From: Algirhabdus cladophorae
Lineage (GTDB): Bacteria > Pseudomonadota > Alphaproteobacteria > Rhodobacterales > Rhodobacteraceae
NCBI RefSeq assembly: GCF_044772865.1
Contig: NZ_CP173029.1
Span: forward strand, 1,426,001 to 1,490,000
Length of the DNA: 64,000 bases
Direction of reading: 5' to 3'
Shown one piece after another: positions 43,073 through 50,687 of this stretch. Each line of letters starts with the position of its first letter. The first letter of the stretch is position 1. Under the pieces are notes generated by a model that saw only the letters and a list, made by a program, of their open reading frames with translations, was not told the DNA's origin and ran no database searches. The position numbers were made by a program, and so were the translations under genes.

Positions 43073-43203
43073 ATTGGCCCCTCTTTTTATGACCTTAGTG
43101 CTAGCCCATTCGGCCCCCGTTGAAAAGCACTTCGACACTGGCTGGACCTTTGCAGGGCTTCGGCCTACATCCGGTAGGCAACAGACACTGAGGACCGCAG
43201 AGC

Positions 43204-43629
43204 ATGGCATCGGATGCATTCGAAGAAATTGCAGAAACCTTTGAGTTTTTGGATGATTGGGAAGATCGCTATCGGACGGTGATTGACATGGGTAAGTCTA
43301 TGGCCGCGTTGGACGATGCATTCAAAGTGCCCGCCACCAAGGTCGATGGCTGCGCAAGTCAGGTTTGGATCCGACCGCAAATTGATGGTAGCGGTCCAGA
43401 TGCGGTGTTTGATTTCGAAGGCGAAAGTGATGCGATGATTGTGCGTGGCCTTATTGCGGTATTGCACGCGCTTTACAGTGGGCTGTCGGTCAAAGAGGTC
43501 ACACAAGTCGATGCGCCCGCGGAATTGGGGCGCTTGGGTCTCAACGATCATTTGTCCGCGCAGCGATCAAACGGTTTACGCGCCATGGTCGAGCGTATCC
43601 AAACAGTGGCGGCAGCAGAGGCAGGTTAA
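43204..43629 (+). CDS. sufE: Cysteine desulfuration protein SufE
   Basis: This 141-residue protein takes persulfide sulfur from SufS and passes it to SufB. The acceptor cysteine is Cys50 in KVDGCASQVWI, and the FEFLDDWEDRYRTVIDMGK helix is family-typical. It lies about 15.5 kb from the suf operon, alone on the plus strand between two minus-strand genes, so its expression is separate from that operon. Confidence 0.94.
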   Translation: MASDAFEEIAETFEFLDDWEDRYRTVIDMGKSMAALDDAFKVPATKVDGCASQVWIRPQIDGSGPDAVFDFEGESDAMIVRGLIAVLHALYSGLSVKEVTQVDAPAELGRLGLNDHLSAQRSNGLRAMVERIQTVAAAEAG

Positions 43630-43634
43630 GGGGG

Positions 43635-44264
43635 CTAGAGGCCCTTTAGAACTGGTTCCAGATCACCATAACCAGTGTAGCGACGCTCGAACCTTAGCCC
43701 AAGTTTTTCGGCGCAAGCCTTTGCTTTCTTGGTCAGGTCGGGATCATCGGTTTGGGCTTGGTAGACCAGTTTTTCATAGTTGCCAAAATACATATCCCGC
43801 AGTTCTGGATGGCGGTCCAACCCCATGGGTTTGGTGACAAAGCTGTCAAATTGTTTGACCAGAAAATCAGTGAGGTAAAAGGCTGTAAATTCGGTGTCTT
43901 TCAGATCGTCAAAGCGGTCATTGCCCTCGAAAAACGAATAGCAATGCGGGCCTTTCACCATCTGCACGCCAAGTTCGGCACATTTTGCCTGAAGTAATCC
44001 TCCAGTGCCACAGTCCGCGTAGACGACAAAAATATCGTCATAGCTGTCGCGGTTTTCAACAACCGCTTGTTCTACCGCGTCGGGTATGCGTTCGGGATGA
44101 TTGTGTAAAATCGCGGGCAGGCAAGTCAGATCAAGGTGTGACAAGGCATTGTTGCGCTTGATCGCAAGTATTTCATGGGCCAATGCCCCGCAGGCCAGCA
44201 GCAACACCCGCCCGCCAGATTTGGCGCTGAGGCCTTTTGTGGTCAGCTCGCCGTCCGCTATCAT
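43635..44264 (-). CDS. DUF1638 domain protein
   Basis: This 209-residue protein matches DUF1638: RVLLLACGALAHEILAIK, LPAILHNHPERIP, VYADCGTGG and KGPHCYSFFEGN, with conserved Cys and His residues that could bind metal or a corrinoid. The function is unknown. DUF1638 genes often lie near corrinoid methyltransferase genes in bacteria and methanogens, and here the gene follows a small membrane protein and the corrinoid protein on the same strand, overlapping the former by four bases. Confidence 0.8.
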   Translation of the reverse strand: MIADGELTTKGLSAKSGGRVLLLACGALAHEILAIKRNNALSHLDLTCLPAILHNHPERIPDAVEQAVVENRDSYDDIFVVYADCGTGGLLQAKCAELGVQMVKGPHCYSFFEGNDRFDDLKDTEFTAFYLTDFLVKQFDSFVTKPMGLDRHPELRDMYFGNYEKLVYQAQTDDPDLTKKAKACAEKLGLRFERRYTGYGDLEPVLKGL

Positions 44265-44461
44265 TTTTGATCAGGTTTCCTGCGCGCCAGTCGCAAATGG
44301 AGGGCGCGGATGACGATTGCGGCGATCAAGGCGAGGGGCAGCAGCAATTGGACCGTGCCTTGTGCCTGTCCTTGCGGGGCCAGCTGTGCCGCTAGAAACA
44401 CCGTGATGCCAGCGGCCACAAGGACGTAGCAGATCAAGAGGGTAAATCGGGTAAAGGGCAT
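44261..44461 (-). CDS. Small two-helix membrane protein
   Basis: This 66-residue protein has two transmembrane helices (TLLICYVLVAAGITVFLAAQ and VQLLLPLALIAAIVIRAL) and a basic C-terminus RLARRKPDQK. I do not recognise it. It overlaps the DUF1638 gene by four bases and lies 84 bases after the corrinoid protein gene. The ATG at 44461 is preferred over a start at 44500, which would add 13 residues. Confidence 0.6.
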   Translation of the reverse strand: MPFTRFTLLICYVLVAAGITVFLAAQLAPQGQAQGTVQLLLPLALIAAIVIRALHLRLARRKPDQK

Positions 44462-44545
44462 ATTTGTTGTCTCGGCGAAAATGAAAAGGGCCCTACACAT
44501 CTGTGCACGGCCCTCGGGTTTGTCAAAGGGGTCGCCGAATACGAC

Positions 44546-45247
44546 CTAGCCAGCGGCCACTTGATTGTGTTTGCGGGCCATGAATTCTTTGGCGGTTTCA
44601 ACGGCCACGGCAGCGTCGCGGCAATAGGCGTCTGCACCGATGGCTTTGCCAAACTCTTCGTTCAGTGGCGCACCACCGACCAAGACGGTGTAGTCATCGC
44701 GAATGCCTTTTTCGACCAGCGTGTCGATGACGACCTTCATATAGGGCATGGTTGTGGTCAGCAGGGCTGACATGCCCAGAATGTCTGGTTCTTCTGCCTC
44801 AAGGGCCTCCAGATAGGCCTCGACAGCGTTGTTGATACCAAGATCAACAATTTCGAAACCAGCGCCTTCCATCATCATTCCAACAAGGTTTTTGCCGATG
44901 TCATGGATGTCGCCTTTGACCGTGCCGATCACCATTTTGCCAACGCGTGGGGCACCGGTTTCAGCCAGCAAAGGCTTCAAAATCGCCATGCCGCCTTTCA
45001 TGGCATTTGCCGCCAGCAGCACTTCTGGGACAAACAAGATCCCGTCACGGAAGTCGTTGCCCACGATGGTCATGCCGCCGACCAATGCCTCGGTCAAGAT
45101 GCGGTAGGGCGCCCAGTCCCGTGCCAAGAGAATGTCGACGGCCTCTTCAATCTCTTCTTTGAGACCATCATAGAGGTCGTCAAACATCTGCGCGACGAGG
45201 TCTTCGTCGTTGAGTTCGGACAGGATGATATCGTCTTCGTCTGACAT
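44546..45247 (-). CDS. Corrinoid (B12)-binding methyltransferase protein
   Basis: This 233-residue protein has a helical cap domain (residues 1-95) and a Rossmann B12-binding domain with the DxHxxG motif KGDIHDIGKNLV (Asp113, His115, Gly118), where the His is the lower cobalt ligand. It resembles the MtbC/MttC proteins and the B12 module of MetH. With the adjacent bmt-like gene it probably forms part of a split methionine synthase. The ATG at 45247 is preferred; a GTG at 45256 would add three residues. Confidence 0.88.
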   Translation of the reverse strand: MSDEDDIILSELNDEDLVAQMFDDLYDGLKEEIEEAVDILLARDWAPYRILTEALVGGMTIVGNDFRDGILFVPEVLLAANAMKGGMAILKPLLAETGAPRVGKMVIGTVKGDIHDIGKNLVGMMMEGAGFEIVDLGINNAVEAYLEALEAEEPDILGMSALLTTTMPYMKVVIDTLVEKGIRDDYTVLVGGAPLNEEFGKAIGADAYCRDAAVAVETAKEFMARKHNQVAAG

Positions 45248-45377
45248 AAGCGTCACCTATTGCAAAAGTTTGGGTGGCAGGTTGGCACACCGCTGCATGC
45301 AGGATTGCCGAAAATGCGCCATTTGGGCTGGCTATTTTGCGACATGCGCACGAACAATGGCGACGTTTTGGCGCAGC

Positions 45378-46400
45378 TTAGCCGCGCTTGCGTCTGCGGG
45401 TGATCCGTTGTTGCGGCGCAGCATCATCTGTGCCGTCGCTGGCGGATGAAAACCCACCTAAGGCCGCGCTGATATCTTCGAGTTGTGGGCGTGGTCCTTT
45501 GGGGCGATTTTCAAGGGCGTCGCGCATCTTTTCAAGGTGTTGCGGGGTCGTGCCGCAGCAACCGCCAATGATCGTCGCACCACTGTCGCGCGCCAGAGTT
45601 GCGTAGTCGGCCATTAGGTCCGGTGTGCCGTCATAATGGATGTGTCCCTCTACATATTTGGGGATACCCGCATTGCCTTTTGCCACCAAAGGAAGTGCTG
45701 GAGAAAGCGCCGAAAACCCAAGGATCGTGCGTAGCAGATCCGAGGCCCCAACGCCGCAATTGGCGCCGAAAGCCAGCGGAGGATGCGCCAATTTGTCGAC
45801 CATTTTTACCATTTTCGTGGATGTTGTGCCCATCATCGTGCGTCCGGCGGTGTCAAAGCTCATTGTGCCGCACCACGCCATGCCCGCCAAAGCAAAGCCT
45901 TCAGCAGCGGCTTTGAATTCCTCGGGCGCGCTGATGGTTTCGACCCATAGCACATCTGCGCCGCCTGCTTTTAGACCCTCGGCCTGTTCGTGAAACATCT
46001 CGACCGCGCTGGCGTAGGTCAGGGTGCCCATAGGTTCCATGATGTCGCCAGTCGGCCCGACCGAGCCTGCGACGATCACTTGCCGTCCAGATGCGTCCGC
46101 CACATCGCGTCCAATCTCGGCTGCGGCTTTGTTCAGTTCGAAAACACGGGCTTGCGCATCGTGCAACTTCAGGCGCGAGGCGTTACCGCCAAAACTGTTT
46201 GTCAAAAATAGGTCAGATCCTGCATTCACAGATCCTTGGTACAGCGCTTTGATCTTGTCGGGTTGATCAACGTTCCACAGTTCGGGCGCATCGCCGGATG
46301 TCAGGCCCATATTGAACAGGGCGGTGCCTGTGGCGCCATCTGCCAGAAGCCAGTCACGCGATGCCAATAGGTTCGCCAAAGGGTTTTGAGATGATGCCAT
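45378..46400 (-). CDS. bmt: Homocysteine S-methyltransferase (bmt-like, MetH N-domain type)
   Basis: This 340-residue TIM-barrel protein has the zinc-binding cysteines Cys215 (FGANCGVG) and Cys281-Cys282 (GGCCGTTP) and LADGATGTALF at the N-terminus. It contains only the homocysteine domain; the pterin, B12 and reactivation domains of MetH are missing. Annotation is often betaine-homocysteine methyltransferase, but fitness studies in Phaeobacter and Dinoroseobacter have described such proteins as one part of a split methionine synthase. The C-terminal tail of about 40 residues ends in a basic RITRRRKRG. The corrinoid gene follows 121 bases downstream. Confidence 0.88.
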   Translation of the reverse strand: MASSQNPLANLLASRDWLLADGATGTALFNMGLTSGDAPELWNVDQPDKIKALYQGSVNAGSDLFLTNSFGGNASRLKLHDAQARVFELNKAAAEIGRDVADASGRQVIVAGSVGPTGDIMEPMGTLTYASAVEMFHEQAEGLKAGGADVLWVETISAPEEFKAAAEGFALAGMAWCGTMSFDTAGRTMMGTTSTKMVKMVDKLAHPPLAFGANCGVGASDLLRTILGFSALSPALPLVAKGNAGIPKYVEGHIHYDGTPDLMADYATLARDSGATIIGGCCGTTPQHLEKMRDALENRPKGPRPQLEDISAALGGFSSASDGTDDAAPQQRITRRRKRG

Positions 46401-46434
46401 CGGGACGCGCCTTTGTGATAAAAGGCAGGATGTG

Positions 46435-48354
46435 TCAGCTTTGCTTAATCAAAGCAAATTCATAATTCTCATCTTGATTATGAGTTGCGCTTTGGTTTTT
46501 TGCTGCGGATGGTTTTGGCAAAGAGGCTGGTTTTGTAATCTGGTGCCACAAACAGAACCCTGCGAGAACTAATTGAAATCGGCTTTGTGCGGCCAGATAT
46601 TGTGGCTCCCATTTGGGATTAAAGCTGGATTTGAAGCGTCTGAGGCCCGGATTTTCAAAGCGTTGCACAAGACGATCCAGCGGGCCAGTCGCGTGCCTTG
46701 CTGCAAGGGGTGCTGCCGCCAAGGACAACCGGGTGATGCCCGCTGTTTTTGCCTGTTCCAATGCTGCAATAACCAGTTTGTGGGCCGTCCCTGCTGGGGC
46801 ATCAGGCAGAACGCGCACCAAATCGAGGGTCCATTCGTGTGCTGCACTGTGAAAGCTGACAAAGCCCAGAAATTTGTCGCCTTGGTAGGCAAGGGCGATC
46901 TGTTGTGCGGCCAGATAGTTGGGACAAAACCGCCCCATGGAAAGGCCAAATTCCGGTTTTGCGCTGGACCATGTCCGCGCCACATCTTGCATTTGGGCTA
47001 CAGGAAGGTCGCCATAGGGGGGCAGGACTTTGGTTGTCACCTCATCCGCTTTGCGCAACAAGCGGCGCAATTGGCGGTGTTGCGATCCTTCGATGGCAAA
47101 GCTTTGTGGCGTGATTACGGCCTCAGCACTGATCGCGCGGCAAACATACCCACGCCTGCGCAGTTTGGCTGCCAACCGGCCGTTGGCTTTATAAAATACA
47201 GGGGATTTGTGGCGCAGCTGTGCGGTCTTTTCCAGCAAGTCGATGGCCCCGACGGCCTCTGGATCCAGAGGTTTTCCGATTGCTACGGTATGGTGGGCCA
47301 GTGTGGCTGCCAACCATTTTGCCCGCCGCGGTGTCTGGCTGTGGCTGAGGTAGTTGAGTTGCCCTTGATGGATCAGACCCGCCTCGGCTTGGACGGTTTG
47401 CGCCGTCAGAGTTGTAACCAAATGCGGATGGCGTTCCAATGTGCTGACGTCATTGTGCCAAATAGGACGCGGCGGTTTCGCCAACAAGATCACAGCGACT
47501 ATGGCTGGCACGGCGTAGTAGATGATGCGGAACGCAAATATCGCGGCCAAAAGAGGTTCGGCGCCAATACTCGGTAGCAGGGTCAAAAGGGCTAGCTCAA
47601 ACGCGCCGACACCGCCAGGCGTATTTGAGATAAGGCCTGCCCCTAATGCAATCAGGTAGGCTGCAAAAACCATGGTCCAACTGATTTCAACCCCGGCGGG
47701 CAACAGCACATAAAGGGTTGCTGCGGCTGCCGCTGTATCGATCAAAGCCCAAAATAAAAACGCGCCGCACACGGATAAACTGGGCAGTTTTGCAGCCACA
47801 GCGGGCGGCAATCGCAAGGAGGCCGCGATGTAGACCGCAAAACCGGCAGTACAGGCGCCGAGGATCCAAAAGCCCAGATTGGGGGCTTGCGATAATGGGC
47901 TGACAATTAACACAATACCCACCAGAACGGCCCAAGCCGCAAGGAAAGATACCCCTGCAAGGCCTGCCACAGCGGCCACTTTCGTAAATTTGAGACCCGG
48001 CAGCATGCGCCAACGCACAATCGCGCCAGTGACCATGCCAAATCCCAAAACCTGACCCAAAGCAATGCCGCACATGCCCGATGTCATAGCGGTTTTGGCG
48101 CTAGCAGGGGTGCCCAACATGCGGTGCACCAGAACGTCGTACCGTCCCAACGCCAAAAAGCTGATCAATGTGGTAAAGCTTGCGGTGATCCAAACATGCA
48201 CGGGCAGGGCAGCGATGGCCCCAAACACATCAGGCCAATCCACATCCGACACCTTGCGGCCCAGAATTGCCATCACGACAAAAAAGCCCGCCAAAATCAA
48301 AGCTGGTCGCGCTAGGGCCCACCCACGATTTATGATCAGGCGTGCCGCCTTCAT
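46435..48354 (-). CDS. MprF-like membrane protein (flippase plus DUF2156 domain)
   Basis: This 639-residue protein has about eight transmembrane helices (residues 10-310, including SNTPGGVGAFELALLTLLPS typical of the MprF/UPF0104 membrane domain) and a cytosolic GNAT-like DUF2156 domain (about 330-600, with ADEVTTKVLPPYGD and LVIAALEQAKTAGI). MprF proteins attach amino acids from tRNA to phosphatidylglycerol and flip the lipid outward. It is shorter than the usual 840-860 residues, mainly in the membrane part. The lipid product in this group is uncertain. Confidence 0.82.
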   Translation of the reverse strand: MKAARLIINRGWALARPALILAGFFVVMAILGRKVSDVDWPDVFGAIAALPVHVWITASFTTLISFLALGRYDVLVHRMLGTPASAKTAMTSGMCGIALGQVLGFGMVTGAIVRWRMLPGLKFTKVAAVAGLAGVSFLAAWAVLVGIVLIVSPLSQAPNLGFWILGACTAGFAVYIAASLRLPPAVAAKLPSLSVCGAFLFWALIDTAAAAATLYVLLPAGVEISWTMVFAAYLIALGAGLISNTPGGVGAFELALLTLLPSIGAEPLLAAIFAFRIIYYAVPAIVAVILLAKPPRPIWHNDVSTLERHPHLVTTLTAQTVQAEAGLIHQGQLNYLSHSQTPRRAKWLAATLAHHTVAIGKPLDPEAVGAIDLLEKTAQLRHKSPVFYKANGRLAAKLRRRGYVCRAISAEAVITPQSFAIEGSQHRQLRRLLRKADEVTTKVLPPYGDLPVAQMQDVARTWSSAKPEFGLSMGRFCPNYLAAQQIALAYQGDKFLGFVSFHSAAHEWTLDLVRVLPDAPAGTAHKLVIAALEQAKTAGITRLSLAAAPLAARHATGPLDRLVQRFENPGLRRFKSSFNPKWEPQYLAAQSRFQLVLAGFCLWHQITKPASLPKPSAAKNQSATHNQDENYEFALIKQS

Positions 48355-48471
48355 AATTGTCTCCCATGTCCACCGACCATCAGACTAGAGTGTGCGGCTT
48401 TTTAAACCCTTAACAAACCCCGTGATTGCGTAAAATGCGACATAGTTTGCAAGCCCTTTAGAGGCGCCGGA

Positions 48472-48786
48472 CTATAGTTCTTCCATCAATTGCGCTTTGG
48501 CCTCGGCCAAGAATTCTGTCATCTTTGCGCGGATGTCGTCTAGGCTTACTTTCTCGCCCAAATCACCTGCGACTTTGCGCAAGACATCGTCGTCGCCGGC
48601 CTCCTGAAAATCGGCTTTGATCACGTCTTTAGCGTATTGGGCGGCGTCATCGCCGGATTTCCCCATGATACTTGCGGCCCAAAGCCCAAGCAGTTTATTG
48701 CGACGCGCTTCGGCCTTGAATTGCATTTCAGCGTCATGGGCAAATTTGGTTTCAAAGGCGTTTTGGCGGTCATCAAAGCTGGACAT
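48472..48786 (-). CDS. F1Fo-ATPase inhibitor, zeta subunit (DUF1476)
   Basis: This 104-residue protein matches DUF1476, which includes the zeta subunit of Paracoccus denitrificans ATP synthase. That protein blocks ATP hydrolysis by inserting its N-terminus between F1 subunits. The N-terminal inhibitory region MSSFDDRQNAFETKFAHDAE and the four-helix body (KAEARRNKLLGLWAASIMG) are intact. It lies alone, not in an ATP synthase operon, as is usual for this family. AAGGAG precedes the ATG and is nearly self-complementary with the following CTCCTT. Confidence 0.88.
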   Translation of the reverse strand: MSSFDDRQNAFETKFAHDAEMQFKAEARRNKLLGLWAASIMGKSGDDAAQYAKDVIKADFQEAGDDDVLRKVAGDLGEKVSLDDIRAKMTEFLAEAKAQLMEEL

Positions 48787-48965
48787 AAGGAGGCTCCTTT
48801 GGATTGAAATAGCACGGGTTAGATGTGGTTGGTTAGGCCTGCCGCTTCAAGTCTTGGCCTCCGGTTTTGTTGACAACTTGCCCCGATCACCCGCATGGCG
48901 TAAGAGACCTCAACGTTGGATGGACTCACCGCCACCCTCACACATCTGCAAAGGGGTCTGCAGCC

Positions 48966-49727
48966 ATGGCGCGTCGCAAACTGGTCTACGAAGGCAAAGC
49001 CAAAATCCTCTATGAAGGTCCTGAGCCAGGCACATTCGTACAGTATTTCAAAGACGATGCTACTGCCTTCAACGCCGAGAAAAAGGACGTGATCGAAGGT
49101 AAAGGCGTGTTGAACAACCGTCTGTGTGAATTCTTTATGACTGGCCTCAATCAAATCGGTGTGCCGACGCATTTTCTGAAACGGATCAACATGCGCGAGC
49201 AATTGATACGACAGGTTGAAATTATCCCGTTGGAAGTGATCGTGCGCAACTATGCTGCTGGTACGATGGCCAAACGATTGGGCATGGAAGAGGGCACTCA
49301 ACTGCCGCGCCCTATCGTGGAATTCAGCTACAAAGACGACAGTCTGGGCGATCCGTTGGTGCCAGAGGAATATATCATCGCTTTTGGCTGGGCCTCGCAA
49401 CAGGATCTGGACGACATGATTGCACTGGCTTTGCGGGTTAACGACTACATGTCTGGCGTGATGTACGGTGTCGGCATCAAGCTGATCGATTTTAAAATCG
49501 AGATTGGGCGCGTTTGGGAAAACGAGTTTATGCGTTTGATTGTGGCCGATGAGATCAGCCCGGACAGCTGTCGCTTGTGGGATATCGAGACCAACCAGAA
49601 GCTGGACAAAGACGTATTCCGCCGCGATCTGGGCAGCCTGACTGACGCCTATACCGAGGTCGCGCGGCGTTTGGGGGTTATGCCTACCAACGCCACCCCC
49701 ATGACAAAACCAACATTGATCAACTAA
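48966..49727 (+). CDS. purC: SAICAR synthetase
   Basis: This 253-residue enzyme condenses CAIR with aspartate to SAICAR. KLVYEGKAKILYEGPEPG and IEIIPLEVIVRNYAAG signatures (seen here as VEIIPLEVIVRNYAAGTMA) and SPDSCRLWD are present. The ATG at 48966 is the family start; an in-frame start at 48867 would add 33 unrelated residues. purS follows 13 bases later, so purC-purS-purQ form an operon. Confidence 0.97.
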   Translation: MARRKLVYEGKAKILYEGPEPGTFVQYFKDDATAFNAEKKDVIEGKGVLNNRLCEFFMTGLNQIGVPTHFLKRINMREQLIRQVEIIPLEVIVRNYAAGTMAKRLGMEEGTQLPRPIVEFSYKDDSLGDPLVPEEYIIAFGWASQQDLDDMIALALRVNDYMSGVMYGVGIKLIDFKIEIGRVWENEFMRLIVADEISPDSCRLWDIETNQKLDKDVFRRDLGSLTDAYTEVARRLGVMPTNATPMTKPTLIN

Positions 49728-49740
49728 AGGATCCGAGCCA

Positions 49741-49980
49741 ATGAAAGCCCGCGTGCACGTAATGCTGAAAAACGGTGTTTTGGACCCACAGGGCGAGGCC
49801 GTGCGCCACGCATTGGGGACTTTGGGCTTTGATGGGGTCGAAGGCGTCCGTCAGGGCAAAGTGATCGAACTGGATCTGGCTGAAACAGACAGCGCCAAGG
49901 CCCATGAGGCGGTCGCGGCCATGTGCGAAAAGCTGCTGGCCAACACAGTGATCGAATCCTATTCCGTCGAGGTGCTGTAG
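49741..49980 (+). CDS. purS: FGAM synthase subunit PurS
   Basis: This 79-residue protein (MKARVHVMLKNGVLDPQGEA, LGFDGVEGVRQGKVIEL) dimerises and bridges PurL and PurQ in the three-part FGAM synthase. Length and sequence are typical. It lies between purC and purQ with 13 and 2 bases of spacing. Confidence 0.95.
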   Translation: MKARVHVMLKNGVLDPQGEAVRHALGTLGFDGVEGVRQGKVIELDLAETDSAKAHEAVAAMCEKLLANTVIESYSVEVL

Positions 49981-49982
49981 TC

Positions 49983-50651
49983 ATGCGCGCCGCTGTCCTC
50001 CAATTCCCTGGATCCAATTGCGATCGGGATATGGCCGTGGCGCTGCGCCAAGCAGGTGCCAATGTCAGCGTGGTTTGGCACAAGGACGCAAGCCTGCCGG
50101 ACAACGTTGATCTGGTCGCGATCCCGGGTGGTTTTTCCTTTGGCGATTACCTGCGCTGCGGTGCCATCGCCGCCCAGTCGCCGATTTGCAAGGCTGTTGT
50201 GGCCCATGTCGAGCGTGGGGGCTATGCCTTGGGGGTTTGTAACGGCTTTCAGGTGCTGACCGAGACGGGCTTGTTGCCCGGTGCTTTGATGCGCAATGCT
50301 GGCTTGAAATTTGTCTGCAAAACCGCTGGTTTAAAGGTCGAAACATCGGCCAGTGATTTCACCTCGGGCTACAATGCAGGCGACGTATTGGGCGTTCCAA
50401 TTGCCCATCACGATGGCAACTACGTAGCCTCAGAGGCTGAGCTTGATCAATTGGCGGCCCAAGACCGGATTGCCTTTACTTACACGGACAACCCCAACGG
50501 GGCTGCGCGCGATATCGCGGGCATTCTGTCGGAAAACCGCCGGGTCTTGGGGATGATGCCCCATCCCGAACGCGCGATTGACGAAGGACACGGCGGCACC
50601 GATGGCGCGGCGATGTTCCGCGCATTGGCAGGGGTTTTGGTCGGCGCCTGA
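49983..50651 (+). CDS. purQ: FGAM synthase glutaminase subunit PurQ
   Basis: This 222-residue class I glutaminase supplies ammonia to PurL. The catalytic cysteine is in GGYALGVCNGFQVLTE and the His-Glu pair in MMPHPERAID. The ATG at 49983 comes two bases after the purS stop and gives MRAAVLQFPGSNCDRD, the usual start. The large subunit purL is not in the window. Confidence 0.96.
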   Translation: MRAAVLQFPGSNCDRDMAVALRQAGANVSVVWHKDASLPDNVDLVAIPGGFSFGDYLRCGAIAAQSPICKAVVAHVERGGYALGVCNGFQVLTETGLLPGALMRNAGLKFVCKTAGLKVETSASDFTSGYNAGDVLGVPIAHHDGNYVASEAELDQLAAQDRIAFTYTDNPNGAARDIAGILSENRRVLGMMPHPERAIDEGHGGTDGAAMFRALAGVLVGA

Positions 50652-50687
50652 CTTGGCATGGGGCCGGGTTGCGATTAGGGTCGTCCC

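Noticed and set aside
45257..45377. Cobalamin or SAM-type riboswitch between bmt and the corrinoid gene
   Set aside because: The 121 bases lack a recognisable B12-box and conserved SAM-II-like core; no support by eye.
46573..47577. 334-codon plus-strand frame opposite the MprF-like gene
   Set aside because: Cysteine- and glutamine-rich translation without any domain; the opposite strand encodes a coherent membrane protein.
48787..48965. Promoter for purC at TTGACA (48870-48875)
   Set aside because: The -35 is good, but no acceptable -10 lies 16-18 bases downstream (GCATGG at 17).
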